From positions 1 through 43,007 of the forward strand of contig CAYMRB010000020.1 in the NCBI GenBank assembly GCA_964392615.1: DNA of 43,007 bases. The letters are read 5' to 3'. Shown here one piece after another: positions 23,776-33,580 of the stretch. Within the stretch, counting starts at the first letter, position 1. The number at the start of each line of letters is the position of its first letter. Under the pieces are notes generated by a model. That model was not told the DNA's origin, ran no database searches, and saw only the letters and a list, made by a program, of their open reading frames with translations. This DNA comes from CAYMRB01 sp964392615. GTDB taxonomy: Bacteria; Planctomycetota; UBA8108. The translations under genes and the position numbers were made by a program.

Positions 23776-26165
23776 TGCGAACCACACGCCTGGAAGAACG
23801 GCGCAAGATCCCTGGTTTCGGCGCCTGCGCGCTGCTCGTGTGTGCAGCCGTGTCACTCTCCGACGTCGATGGCATGCCGAGCGATCGAACCCTGTGGTAC
23901 GACCGCCCCGCGGACAAATGGACCGAGGCTCTGCCGATCGGCAACGGTCGCCTCGGCGCCATGGTCTTCGGAAAGACCGCGGACGAGCGGATCCAGCTGA
24001 ACGAGGATACGTTCTGGTCGGGCCGCCCGCATGACTACACCCATCCCGAAGCGCGCAAACACCTGGACGAGGTCCGGAAGCTCATCTTCGAAGGGCGACA
24101 CGCGGAAGCCCACAAGCTCGCCGACGCCCACCTGATGGGCTCGCCGCGGAACCTGCAGGCGTATCAAACCCTGGGCGATCTGCGGCTGATATTCCCCGGC
24201 CACGAGCAGGTCACCGACTACAGGTTCGAGCTGAACCTCGACGAGGCGATCGTCCGGGTAACCTACCGGATCGGCGACGCGAAGTTCACCCGTGAGATCT
24301 TCTCCTCCGCGATCGACCAGGCCATCGTGGTGCGACTCACTTGCAGTCGGCCGGGAAGGGTCTCTCTGGAAGCCACACTGGAGAGCCCGCATCGCCATGC
24401 CACCGAAGCGGCGGGCCGGGGTCAGCTGGTCATGGCGGGCCAGTGGATCGGCGACGGCAAGACCGGCAACCTCATCGCGGGCGTCGACGGGCCAGGCCTG
24501 AAGTACGAGACCCATGTCCACGCGACAACGGCTGGCGGGCGGGTCGCTGCCGCGGAAGGCGTCCTGAAGATCGCGAACGCCGACGCCGCGACGCTGCTCC
24601 TGGTCGCCGCGACCAGCTACAGCAACTACCGCGACATCACCGCCGATCCGGCGAGGCGCTGTCGGGACGATCTCGCCCCCGCGAAGAGGAAGCCCTTTGC
24701 TCAGCTTCGTTCCGACCACGTGGCCGAACACCAGCGACTCTTCCAGCGCGTCAGGCTGGACCTGGGCGGTTCCCCTTCCGACCTTGTCCAATTGCCCACC
24801 GACCGCCGCATCGTTTCGGCGGCCAAGGCAGCCGCCGATCCGGGACTGGCGGCCTTGTATTTCCACTTCGGACGCTACCTGCTGATCTCGAGCAGCCGCC
24901 CGGGCACCCAGCCGGCCAATCTGCAGGGACTCTGGAACGAGCACACCAGACCGCCCTGGGGCAGCAAGTACACGGTCAACATCAACACCGAGATGAACTA
25001 CTGGCCGGCCGAGGTCTGCAACCTCTCCGAGTGCCACCTGCCTCTGTTCGGAATGCTCGATGACTTGACCGTCACCGGCAGAAAGACCGCCCGGACCCAC
25101 TACGACTGCGACGGCTGGGTCCTGCACCACAACACGGACCTGTGGCGGGGCACAGCACCGGTCGATGGCGCGACCTGGGGGATGTGGGTCGGCGGCGGCG
25201 GCTGGCTGAGCCTGCACCTGTGGGAACACTACCTGTTCACCGGCGACCGCTGGTTCCTCTCATCGCGCGCCTGGCCCGTGATGAAGGGCGCCGCGCTGTT
25301 CTATCTGGACTACCTCGTAGTGCACCCGAAGCACGGTTGGCTGGTCACAGCGCCGTCGAACTCACCAGAGAATCGACACCATCCCGGAATCAGTGTTTGC
25401 GCCGGGCCCGCAATGGACACCCAGATCGTCCGCCAGCTGTTCGACGCCTGCCTTCAGGCCGGGCGGCTTCTCGACTTGGATCCCGGTTTTCGGGATCGAC
25501 TGGAGAAGACCCTGGTCAGACTGCCGCCGATGCAGATCGGCAAGGCAGGCCAACTCCAGGAGTGGATCGACGACTGGGACATGCAAGTGCCCGAGCCGCG
25601 CCATCGCCACGTCTCCCACATGTTCGCGCTGCATCCGGGCAGCTCGATTTCGCCGCGTGGCACGCCGTCGCTCGCCAAGGCATGCAGGGTCTCACTCGCG
25701 CATCGCGGAGACGGCGGCACCGGCTGGAGCCTCGCCTGGAAGATCAACCTCTGGGCGCGACTGCACGACGGAGATCACGCACACAAGATGTTGAGGAATC
25801 TGCTCCGTCCCGGTCGCACCCTGCCGAACCTCTTCGACAGTTGCCCGCCGTTCCAAATCGACGGTAACTTCGGCGGCACGGCCGGCATCGCCGAGATGCT
25901 CCTGCAGTCCCACCTCGGTGATACCCGCGACGGATTCGAGATCGAGCTCTTGCCGGCCCTTCCTGCCGCCTGGCCGAGCGGCGAGGTGTCCGGACTCCGC
26001 GCGCGAGGCGGCTTCGAGGTGGCGATGCGCTGGACGGAAGGTCAACTGCTAGAGGCCGAGATTCTCTCCACCCTCGGCAACCCGCTGCGCGTGCGCTGCG
26101 GGAACAAGACCGTCCAACAGGCTACCAAGCCTGGCCAACGTGTGCTTCTGGGCGAGATGAAGTAG
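23775..26165 (+). CDS. GH95 alpha-L-fucosidase/galactosidase, secreted
   Basis: A 796-residue protein. ATG 23775 is chosen because it overlaps the stop of the preceding small ORF (TGATG) and gives a signal peptide ('GFGACALLVCAAVSLSDV'). Family 95 signatures are complete: 'LPIGNGRLGAMVFG' and 'IQLNEDTFWSGRP' in the N-terminal beta domain, 'NLQGLWNEHTRPPWGSKYT', the Asn pair in 'VNINTEMNYWP' (Asn402 and Asn404), the general-acid Glu532 in 'APSNSPENRH', and Asp696 in 'PPFQIDGNFGG'. These correspond to the catalytic Asn/Asn/Glu/Asp set known from the bifidobacterial alpha-1,2-L-fucosidase. It should release terminal alpha-L-fucose or alpha-L-galactose by inversion, complementing the retaining GH29 enzyme upstream. 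The next gene follows after 21 bases. Confidence 0.93.
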   Translation: MRTTRLEERRKIPGFGACALLVCAAVSLSDVDGMPSDRTLWYDRPADKWTEALPIGNGRLGAMVFGKTADERIQLNEDTFWSGRPHDYTHPEARKHLDEVRKLIFEGRHAEAHKLADAHLMGSPRNLQAYQTLGDLRLIFPGHEQVTDYRFELNLDEAIVRVTYRIGDAKFTREIFSSAIDQAIVVRLTCSRPGRVSLEATLESPHRHATEAAGRGQLVMAGQWIGDGKTGNLIAGVDGPGLKYETHVHATTAGGRVAAAEGVLKIANADAATLLLVAATSYSNYRDITADPARRCRDDLAPAKRKPFAQLRSDHVAEHQRLFQRVRLDLGGSPSDLVQLPTDRRIVSAAKAAADPGLAALYFHFGRYLLISSSRPGTQPANLQGLWNEHTRPPWGSKYTVNINTEMNYWPAEVCNLSECHLPLFGMLDDLTVTGRKTARTHYDCDGWVLHHNTDLWRGTAPVDGATWGMWVGGGGWLSLHLWEHYLFTGDRWFLSSRAWPVMKGAALFYLDYLVVHPKHGWLVTAPSNSPENRHHPGISVCAGPAMDTQIVRQLFDACLQAGRLLDLDPGFRDRLEKTLVRLPPMQIGKAGQLQEWIDDWDMQVPEPRHRHVSHMFALHPGSSISPRGTPSLAKACRVSLAHRGDGGTGWSLAWKINLWARLHDGDHAHKMLRNLLRPGRTLPNLFDSCPPFQIDGNFGGTAGIAEMLLQSHLGDTRDGFEIELLPALPAAWPSGEVSGLRARGGFEVAMRWTEGQLLEAEILSTLGNPLRVRCGNKTVQQATKPGQRVLLGEMK

Positions 26166-26186
26166 GCGCCGACGAAGTCGCATCCC

Positions 26187-29100
26187 ATGAAGATCAAGAA
26201 CCTCACCATCCTCGCAATCTGCGGGTGCGTCCTCACACCGTGTAGCGCCGACGACTCGGCCTTCGAGCCTCCCCGCCCGCTGGACGAGCCCCACCGGAAC
26301 CGCCCCATGCCCGTCATGGCTCCGCGGGCCGCCGAGATGGCGATGCACCTTTACGACTTCAGGTTCTCCGCCGACAAGCGCGTCCCCAGCGGAGCGCTCC
26401 GGGACATCATCTTCTTCGACGGTGAGCAGCACGTCCCCCTCTGCCTCGGGTCTCCCCACGGAACCGGCAGCGGGGCCTATGCGGTTCTCGACGGCGATCC
26501 CGAAACCACGTGGGAGATCGATCCCGCGAAGGGCACCTCGACCCGATCGACGGTCCTGCGTTCTCCCGCGATATCGGACATGGTGGTGGTCACCGCGGAC
26601 GCGAAGGCCCTCAAGGGCGTGCGGGTCCTTCTCAACAATCCCCACTGGGGTCGAATCTTCGACGAGTCGCTCGAAATCCTCGCCAGCCAACCGGCGGCGC
26701 CGGCGTACCGGATCGACTTGCGCAGCAAGCGCGTCACACCGCTGGACGACGCCCCGACCGTGAAGGTCTACCGTCACCCCGACCTCGGCGCGCTAGTGAA
26801 CGGACCGGAGTTGCGCCCTGACCAGAGCAGCGAACTCAGCCTCGCTCCCGGGGAAAGCATCGCCGTGCGCTGGAACCAGGACGGGAGCAACACCCATCGT
26901 GCAGACACCTACCGCATCGCGCTCGGCGGCCACGAGTTCAAGCTGACCGACCACACCGTGTTCACCGTGCCCGACGGCTCCGCCTGGCATGCTCGTCGTT
27001 GCATGGGAAACGGCCCGGTCGCGACGACCATCCTGCTCAGCCGGGGCAGCGGCCCGGAGGTCGGTCGCATCGACTGGCGCGTATTCGGCATTCGCCATGA
27101 CAACTGCGGCCGGACCACGCTGCAAGACGTCGGGAATGCTGCCCTGAAAGTCCGAATCGACACCGCGACCGGCGGTGGCAAGAAGCGCCCGGCCGTGCGC
27201 ATCGAGGGAATCGCACACGGAACCGCGCGAAGGAACCTGCCCTCGCTCGTCGCGGCCGCGAGGCATCGGGCCTGGCCGGAGCTGGAGCCCTCGATCTACC
27301 ACTGGAACACGCCCCGCATCATCCGAGAGATCAAGAGATCCCACGAAATCGAGCTGCCCACCCTCGGCATCGCCGATCGCCTCCGGGGTCCGTCCGCGGA
27401 GGAGCTCGAGAAGTTCGTCACCTTCGCGCAGCGTTACCCGAAGCCGGCGAGCAACTGGAACAACAAGATCATCTTCGGGGTCGAACAGGGCGCCCGCGGC
27501 ATCTACTACGCCCTCCGCCTCACGGACCGACCGGAGCTGCTGGAGACACTCGAGCAGTGGGCATCCGGTATCCTCAGCCACCGCAATGACAAGCGCTACA
27601 GGGTCCCGGTGACGGCCAGCAACGCGGTCACGCCGATGTCCTTGCCGGACGCCATGGCCCCGGCGTGGCCGATGTTCAACCGGGCGCGTAGCTACATCGA
27701 TGGCATCCCCACGACGACCACCATCTGCATCGGCCCGCCGCTCGTTCCCATGCTGTGCTACGCCGACTACGTGTCTTCCAAACCGGACTTGTGGAACCGG
27801 CGATGCGATACCGCCGAGGTAACTCACCTCGAGCGAGCGATCGAATTCGTCCGGGAGGCCGAGCTTTCCATCGATTACACCATCGAGCATTTCGTCGATC
27901 CGGAAACCAAGCGGGTCACCCAGCCGTGGAACCGCTACGCCGCCTTCATCGACTCCTGCCTGATGCTGGCCCGGATCTACGAAACGCTCGAGAAGGACGA
28001 CCCGCGGTTCAGGAACGCCGAGCGCCGGAAGCTGTACCGCGACGTCGTCGAGGCCTATATCCGCTACATGGCGGACGATGCGCGGGGAGGCCACCGACGC
28101 TCCTACGTGAGACATCGCGGCAACCTCGTGCCCGTGATGACCGTTCCCTACGCTCCGGGGAAAATCTACTGGGGCGGCCGCGCGGAGAAAATCGGCTACA
28201 GTTCCCTCGACTATGTGGTCCACCTCGGCGCGTTCCACGAGGACACCTACGGCGAAGCGCTGACCGACGCCCACGCGTTCGAACTCGGCTATACCTGGCT
28301 GCTGCGCGTTCGGGGCGCGGTTGACGAGAACGGGCGTTTCTATCAGTCCAAGAACGTGGACGGTTCCGGCGGCCACGTTCGCGGCGGGCCGTCGATCGTG
28401 CACAGCTGGACGGCAGCCTATGTTCCGGAGCTGTATACCCTCTTTGACGGACACATAACCGAACGAGAACGCCGGCAGGGCATCACCAACGCCCCCCCCG
28501 TCTACGATCTCGGTACGGGACTGCACAACTTCGGCGAGATCATGTGGCTCAACCACATCCTCGACGAACGAGGCGTGCTCCCCCACGCGCGCCGCGCCCC
28601 GCTGGTACGAATCCGGACATCGAGTCGTCACGTCGCGCCGGGCACACCTGTTCGGTTCGAGGCACAGTTCGAACAGCCCGCCGAGGCCGCCGGCTGCACG
28701 TTTGCCTGGGACTGCACCGAGGACGGCAAGCCGGACGGGAGCGGGCGGAAACTGGACCACGCCTTCGACGAGCCCGGTGTCTATCCGGTCACCCTGCGCG
28801 TCACCCGCGGCGGTCTTCGGGTCCCGGCCCTCGCGACCATCGTCGTCAACAGCATGCCGCCGGGAACGGGCCGCGGCTTCCTCGACGTCGGCGTCTGGTC
28901 GGAGTCGTTGAGGGGCGACCACGTCAAGGGAATGCTCGACGCCGAGGGCTATCCGAACACGCCGGACCGGAAGTTGAAGGCCACCGCGATCGATCTCGAC
29001 GGCGTCGAGGGACTGAACCCTGAAACCGGAGACGTCGGTCTGCTCTTCGACGGCTATCTGACCGCCCCGAAGACCGCAAGCTACGAGTTCGCCGTGTCCT

Positions 29101-29387
29101 CCATCGAGAACTGCGAGCTGTTCCTGAGCACGAACGAGGACGAGTCGAACCTGCGCAAGCTCGGGTGGACCTTCGGCTTCAGGCCGCGAGGAGACTTCAC
29201 CTATCACTGGGGCCAGGTGGAGAAGAACCCGGTCGACCTCGAAGAGGGCCGGCGCTATCGGATTCGAGCGCGCTGCCGCCTCCACCTGCGGAAGAACGCA
29301 CCGCACTTCACGATCGCGTGGAAACTCGCCGGCGAGGGTGAGTTCGTGCCGGTCGAAGGCGAGTACCTCTCTCCGGTCTCGCGATGA
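26187..29387 (+). CDS. Large modular secreted protein, probable carbohydrate-active enzyme of unknown family
   Basis: A 1066-residue exported protein (signal peptide about 1-21). Residues about 58-230 look like a jelly-roll/discoidin-type binding domain ('LDGDPETTWEID'). Residues about 360-800 are rich in helices and aromatic residues ('PWNRYAAFIDSCLMLARIYE', 'DTYGEALTDAHAFELGYTWL', 'VHSWTAAYVPELYTLFDG'), suggesting an alpha/alpha-toroid as in many polysaccharide lyases and glycosidases. Residues about 817-888 form a PKD-like domain ('FDEPGVYPVTLRVTRGG') and about 892-1066 a PA14-like domain ('GLLFDGYLTAPKTASYEFAV'). I cannot match the core to a named GH or PL family. Its place between the GH95 and oxidoreductase genes argues for a role in degrading the same polysaccharide. 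Confidence 0.75.
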   Translation: MKIKNLTILAICGCVLTPCSADDSAFEPPRPLDEPHRNRPMPVMAPRAAEMAMHLYDFRFSADKRVPSGALRDIIFFDGEQHVPLCLGSPHGTGSGAYAVLDGDPETTWEIDPAKGTSTRSTVLRSPAISDMVVVTADAKALKGVRVLLNNPHWGRIFDESLEILASQPAAPAYRIDLRSKRVTPLDDAPTVKVYRHPDLGALVNGPELRPDQSSELSLAPGESIAVRWNQDGSNTHRADTYRIALGGHEFKLTDHTVFTVPDGSAWHARRCMGNGPVATTILLSRGSGPEVGRIDWRVFGIRHDNCGRTTLQDVGNAALKVRIDTATGGGKKRPAVRIEGIAHGTARRNLPSLVAAARHRAWPELEPSIYHWNTPRIIREIKRSHEIELPTLGIADRLRGPSAEELEKFVTFAQRYPKPASNWNNKIIFGVEQGARGIYYALRLTDRPELLETLEQWASGILSHRNDKRYRVPVTASNAVTPMSLPDAMAPAWPMFNRARSYIDGIPTTTTICIGPPLVPMLCYADYVSSKPDLWNRRCDTAEVTHLERAIEFVREAELSIDYTIEHFVDPETKRVTQPWNRYAAFIDSCLMLARIYETLEKDDPRFRNAERRKLYRDVVEAYIRYMADDARGGHRRSYVRHRGNLVPVMTVPYAPGKIYWGGRAEKIGYSSLDYVVHLGAFHEDTYGEALTDAHAFELGYTWLLRVRGAVDENGRFYQSKNVDGSGGHVRGGPSIVHSWTAAYVPELYTLFDGHITERERRQGITNAPPVYDLGTGLHNFGEIMWLNHILDERGVLPHARRAPLVRIRTSSRHVAPGTPVRFEAQFEQPAEAAGCTFAWDCTEDGKPDGSGRKLDHAFDEPGVYPVTLRVTRGGLRVPALATIVVNSMPPGTGRGFLDVGVWSESLRGDHVKGMLDAEGYPNTPDRKLKATAIDLDGVEGLNPETGDVGLLFDGYLTAPKTASYEFAVSSIENCELFLSTNEDESNLRKLGWTFGFRPRGDFTYHWGQVEKNPVDLEEGRRYRIRARCRLHLRKNAPHFTIAWKLAGEGEFVPVEGEYLSPVSR

Positions 29388-29435
29388 ACCGGCCACGACC
29401 GACGTGACATGGTCATGACCACCGAGGAAAGAGCC

Positions 29436-30755
29436 ATGACAGATCGAATCAGCCGACGCGACATGCTCCGCACGACCGCCGCGGCATCCGGGGTCTGGTT
29501 GACCTCCGCTCCGCTGCTGCACGCACGATCCAAGTCACCCAACGAGACGCTGAATATCGCCGCGATCGGCATCGGAGGCCGCGGAGCCGCCAATGTCGGA
29601 GGCGTAGCCGGCGAGAACATCGTGGCGTTGTGCGACGTGGATGAAAAGCGCGCAGCCAAGACGCTCGCGCGTTTCCCACAAGCGAAACGGCACAAGGACT
29701 TTCGCCGCATGCTCGACCGGATGCATCGAGAAATCGACGCGGTCGTCGTCAGCACCCCGGACCATACGCACGCCCCCGCCGCCGTGATGGCCATGAAACT
29801 GGGGAAGCACTGCTACTGTGAAAAGCCCCTCTCTCGCACGGTGCTTGAAGCTCGCACGATGTCGAAAGTCGCGACCGACGCGAAGCTGGTCACCCAGATG
29901 GGAACCCAGATTCATGCTGGTGACAACTACCGACGTGTCGTGGAGTTGATCCAGACAAAAGCCATCGGACCGGTTCGGGACGTCCATGTCTGGTTGGGCG
30001 CCAACTTTGCGGGGCCGCCCCGACCGACGAATTCATCGCAGCGGGATGCACCCTCGGAACAGCCCCCCGTTCCCGAGGAGCTGGATTGGGACCTGTGGCT
30101 GGGACCGGCAGCGTACCGCCCCTATCACCCGTGGTACGCTCCGTTCGGGTGGCGCTACTGGTGGAACTTCGCCAACGGGGTACTAGGAGACTTCTTCTGC
30201 CACTACTGTGATCTGCCGTTCTGGGCGTTGGACCTGAGACATCCCACCACCGTGGAAGCCGAGGGTTCCCTTCACGCGGAGAGCGCTTCGCACCGAACGA
30301 TCGCCCGTCAGCAGTACCCTGCACGGGGCGATCTGCCTCCGGTCACGTTGACCTGGTATCACGGCGGCGGCTATCCCGCGATCGTGAAGGAGCAGGCCAT
30401 TCCACAGTGGAAGAACGCGGTGTTGTTCGTTGGCTCGAAGGGCATGTTGATCTCCGACTACGGCAAGCACCTTCTATTGCCGGAAGCGGACTTCGCCGAT
30501 TTCGAGCGACCCGCCCCCTTCATCCCGGACAGCATCGGGCACCACCGGGAGTGGATAGAGGCCTGCAAGACAGGCGGACCGACGACCTGCAATTTCGACT
30601 ATGCCGGAGCATTGAGCGAGGCCGCCCTGCTTTCGAACGTGGCGCTGCGCACCGGAAAGAAGCTCGCCTGGGACGCGAAAGCCCTGAGCGCGGTCGGTTG
30701 CCCGGAAGCGGACGCGCTGATTCGACGTGAATACCGGGAGGGCTGGACCCTGTAG
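29436..30755 (+). CDS. Gfo/Idh/MocA-family oxidoreductase with Tat signal
   Basis: A 439-residue protein from ATG 29436 (GAGGAAA upstream). An in-frame ATG at 29409 exists but lies before the Tat motif without a better ribosome-binding site. The N-terminus 'SRRDMLRTTAAASGVWLTS' is a twin-arginine signal, as is usual for these proteins in planctomycetes. The Rossmann motif 'IAAIGIGGRGAANV' binds NAD(P), and 'HCYCEKPLSRT' contains the conserved EKP with its Lys. The C-terminal half has the bacterial-type substrate domain ('WDLWLGPAAYRPYHPWYAP', 'YWWNFANGVLGDF'). Members oxidise sugars or, in some cases, act as NAD-dependent glycosidases. Within this operon it probably handles a released monosaccharide or oligosaccharide in the periplasm. 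Confidence 0.9.
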   Translation: MTDRISRRDMLRTTAAASGVWLTSAPLLHARSKSPNETLNIAAIGIGGRGAANVGGVAGENIVALCDVDEKRAAKTLARFPQAKRHKDFRRMLDRMHREIDAVVVSTPDHTHAPAAVMAMKLGKHCYCEKPLSRTVLEARTMSKVATDAKLVTQMGTQIHAGDNYRRVVELIQTKAIGPVRDVHVWLGANFAGPPRPTNSSQRDAPSEQPPVPEELDWDLWLGPAAYRPYHPWYAPFGWRYWWNFANGVLGDFFCHYCDLPFWALDLRHPTTVEAEGSLHAESASHRTIARQQYPARGDLPPVTLTWYHGGGYPAIVKEQAIPQWKNAVLFVGSKGMLISDYGKHLLLPEADFADFERPAPFIPDSIGHHREWIEACKTGGPTTCNFDYAGALSEAALLSNVALRTGKKLAWDAKALSAVGCPEADALIRREYREGWTL

Positions 30756-30902
30756 CCGCTGTCGAGAGCTTGCAGGCCCATCCTCCGACGATGAGACTCT
30801 CCTCCTACACCCACACGGTAATAGCAATGCACCGAACACAGACGGTGACCAACGCGTTCCTTTTGGCCGCTTCGACAAGACGGCCTCGAGACGCGCGTCA
30901 CG

Positions 30903-31448
30903 GTGACCGCTCCGAACGCCTCCGACTACGAGACACTCCGGGTGGGCGACCGCATTGCTTACTACATAGATGATCGGTCCAATTCCGCGTTCGACTTCGA
31001 GGAGTGGTTTGCACTTCGAAACAGGAAGGAAGTGAACCCGATCAAACTGACCGCCGATCCCTACCGATCTCGAGTCAGTGTGGGCTTTGCCGAGTCGCAG
31101 ATCACGGTAGGAGAGGGCAACCGGCCTGTTGTCGTGCCAGTCTGCCTGTCTGACGCCTACAGCGGCGGCGATGTTTCCGTAGAGCTGGAAGTCGTGTCTT
31201 CCACTGCTCGGGAAGGCGTCGACTTCCGGGTGGTCGCCAATGGGATCGACAAGTCGACCCAGCGCTGGACCTGGCGTCCCCTGCAGCGTTTTCGCTCAGC
31301 CAGCGTGCTGATCTTTCGGGACGGGCTCGAGGAGCCCATCGAGGAGTTCACCCTCAGACTCAAGAACCCTCTGGGATGCCGTCTCGGCGAACAGTCCGAA
31401 TTGAAAGTGGCCATCTGCGACAGGTACGAGAGTCTCCAAGAGCAGTGA
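30903..31448 (+). CDS. Calx-beta-domain protein, short, N-terminus uncertain
   Basis: A 181-residue frame starting formally at GTG 30903. Residues about 55-170 form a Calx-beta domain: 'VGFAESQITVGEGN', 'VPVCLSDAYSGGDVSVELEV', 'GVDFRVV' and 'GLEEPIEEFTLRLKNP'. Calx-beta domains bind calcium and usually sit in large extracellular proteins. This frame has no signal peptide. A possible one ('MHRTQTVTNAFLLAAS') starts at ATG 30827 in another frame, and this frame is open and coding-like back to about 30849, so a frameshift near 30870-30890 may have separated signal and domain. It may be the remnant of a longer protein or a small accessory protein of the operon. It lies 29 bases before the next gene. 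Confidence 0.55.
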   Translation: MTAPNASDYETLRVGDRIAYYIDDRSNSAFDFEEWFALRNRKEVNPIKLTADPYRSRVSVGFAESQITVGEGNRPVVVPVCLSDAYSGGDVSVELEVVSSTAREGVDFRVVANGIDKSTQRWTWRPLQRFRSASVLIFRDGLEEPIEEFTLRLKNPLGCRLGEQSELKVAICDRYESLQEQ

Positions 31449-31476
31449 TTCCGCGGCTGAACAGGTCCGACAAGCG

Positions 31477-33567
31477 ATGAACACGAACGTACTTCGTCTA
31501 CCACTGATCCTGATCCTCGGCCTCGCCTGCGGAACCACGCTCGCCCAGGACACCCAGCGCCCCCGACCGGACGGCTGGGAGAATCTCGTACTCGGCGGCC
31601 GGTTCATGGACCGCTTCCTTCCGATGCCGATCCGCAGCCCGCTGACTACGAACACCTGGGGCGTGGATGCGGTCAAACCACGCGACGTCACCAACGGCAT
31701 CGAGGAAAAGGAGTGGTCGTACTGGGGCGGCAACATCGTCCTCGGCGACGATGGCAAGTATCACCTCTTCGTGTGCCGCTGGCCGGAGAACGCCGCCAAG
31801 GGCCACATGGCCTGGCACGGGTCGGAGGTGGTGCACACCGTCTCCGATTCGGTCGACGGTCCGTTCAAGGTGCGACGCAGAATCGGCCGGGGACACAATC
31901 CGGAGGTCTTCCGGCTCGAGGATGGCAGCTATGCGCTCTACGTCATGGGGGCCTGCTTCCGCGCCGAATGCATCGACGGTCCGTGGAGCAAGGAGCAGTT
32001 CACCTTCGATCCGCGCGGCCGGCGCATCGTCGAGGGGCTATCGAACCTCAGCTTCGCCCGGCGTGAGGATGGATCGTTCGCGATGGTCTGCCGCGGCGGT
32101 GGCATCTGGATCAGCCAAGATGGCCGGGCACCCTTCAAGCAGCTTTCGGACGGCAGCGTCTATCCGAAGGTCAGAGGCATTTTCGAAGACCCGGTCATGT
32201 GGCGCACACATGTTCAGTACCACATGATCGTCAACGACTGGCTCGGCCGCATCGCCTACTACCTGCGCTCGCCGGACGGCATCCACTGGAAGGTGGACGC
32301 AGGTGAGGCCTACCTTCCCGGAATCGCCGTCTACGAGGACGGCACGAGTTCGGACTGGTACAAGTACGAACGCATAAAGGTCTTCCAGGACCGCCACGGC
32401 CGGGCCACGCACGCCAACTTCGCGGTCATCGACTACAGCAAGTGGAAGGACAAGCCGAACGATATTCACAGCTCGAAAAACATCGTCATCCCCCTCACTG
32501 TGGGCCGCCTTCTTACGATCGAGAATCCAGAGAGAATCACCGCCGCGACGAGGCGGATTCGCCTTCGGATCGCTGCCGAGCCCGGCTTCGATCCGCACCG
32601 GGACGTGAATGTCGAGTCCCTCCGCTTCGGCGCCCCGGAAGCCGTGGACTTCGGCGGCGGCGCTCGTTCGCTCACCAACGAGAAGACCGGCAGGGACTTG
32701 ATCGTCGTCTTCGATGCCAAGGGGCACGGGCTGACCGAGGGCAACTTCACCGCCAAACTGCTCGGCCGGTCCGCCGCGGGCAAGCTTCTCTTCGGATACG
32801 CTCGGCTACCCTGGTTCGACTACTCGCAGCCAGCCCTCTCCGCCCGCGCCCCCGAGGTACGATCTGACGGCGATCGCACACGGGTTGTCGTCGAGGTGGA
32901 GAACTTCGGCCAAGTGACCTCGGAGCGCGCGCGACTCGAGGTCAGGATTCTCGATGGCGCCAACAAGATCGCCGTCGCGATGGACGCCCCGATCTCCGCA
33001 TTGGCGCCCTACGAGAAGACCGGCGTCGCTCTCCGATCGGAGTGGAAGCGCCGCCCCATTCTCGATCACGACTGTGAGGTCGTCATTCACCATCCAGGTC
33101 AGGCACCCGAGATTCTGCACACGGTCATTGCCGCCACCGAGAACAGGCCGTCGCTCCTCGAGGGCGCGCGCGCCGGGCTGCGCAGCGATCCACGCCCGAA
33201 TGCCAATCAAGGCCTCGCCCAACTCATCGACGGGAATACGAAGACGAAGCTGTGCATCGAGAACAAGGGCGAACCAGTGGTCATCGACCTGGTTCTCCCC
33301 CACCCGCTGAAGGCCGTCGGGTACACCTTTGTCTCCGCTGAAGATGTTCCGAGCCGCGACCCGCAAGACTGGGAAGTCCTGGCAAGCGATGACGGCGACG
33401 AGTGGAAAACCCTCTCCCGGTGCGTCGGTTACCCCCGCCACCAGAAGCGGCGACAGCACAAACGATTCGCCCTCGACGCTGACAAGGCTTACTCGCACTA
33501 CCGCTTCGTCTTCCGCAAGAACCATGGCGACTCGCACTTCCAACTGTCTGAACTCGATCTGTTCTAG
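31477..33567 (+). CDS. GH43/GH117-like beta-propeller glycosidase with discoidin-like domain
   Basis: A 696-residue secreted protein (signal peptide 'LPLILILGLACGTTLAQD'). Residues about 35-330 show a five-bladed propeller pattern of the GH43/GH117 kind: 'EWSYWGGNIVLGDDGKYHLF', 'GHNPEVFRLEDGSYALYVM', 'IFEDPVMWRTHVQYHMIVND' and 'GRIAYYLRSPDGIHW'. The acidic residues in the second and third segments are candidates for the catalytic site. Residues about 460-550 may be a beta-sandwich linker, and residues about 560-696 look like an F5/8 type C (discoidin) carbohydrate-binding domain ('LIDGNTKTKLCIENKGEP', 'YSHYRFVFRKNHGDSHFQL'). The exact GH family cannot be settled by eye. The next gene begins 13 bases after its stop, supporting a common transcript. 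Confidence 0.78.
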   Translation: MNTNVLRLPLILILGLACGTTLAQDTQRPRPDGWENLVLGGRFMDRFLPMPIRSPLTTNTWGVDAVKPRDVTNGIEEKEWSYWGGNIVLGDDGKYHLFVCRWPENAAKGHMAWHGSEVVHTVSDSVDGPFKVRRRIGRGHNPEVFRLEDGSYALYVMGACFRAECIDGPWSKEQFTFDPRGRRIVEGLSNLSFARREDGSFAMVCRGGGIWISQDGRAPFKQLSDGSVYPKVRGIFEDPVMWRTHVQYHMIVNDWLGRIAYYLRSPDGIHWKVDAGEAYLPGIAVYEDGTSSDWYKYERIKVFQDRHGRATHANFAVIDYSKWKDKPNDIHSSKNIVIPLTVGRLLTIENPERITAATRRIRLRIAAEPGFDPHRDVNVESLRFGAPEAVDFGGGARSLTNEKTGRDLIVVFDAKGHGLTEGNFTAKLLGRSAAGKLLFGYARLPWFDYSQPALSARAPEVRSDGDRTRVVVEVENFGQVTSERARLEVRILDGANKIAVAMDAPISALAPYEKTGVALRSEWKRRPILDHDCEVVIHHPGQAPEILHTVIAATENRPSLLEGARAGLRSDPRPNANQGLAQLIDGNTKTKLCIENKGEPVVIDLVLPHPLKAVGYTFVSAEDVPSRDPQDWEVLASDDGDEWKTLSRCVGYPRHQKRRQHKRFALDADKAYSHYRFVFRKNHGDSHFQLSELDLF

Positions 33568-33580
33568 CAGCCCGCGATCC

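Noticed and set aside
26793..29522. Minus-strand open frame of 909 codons
   Set aside because: It is antisense to the 1066-residue modular protein. The plus frame has a signal peptide and recognisable PKD and PA14-like domains, the minus frame has none.
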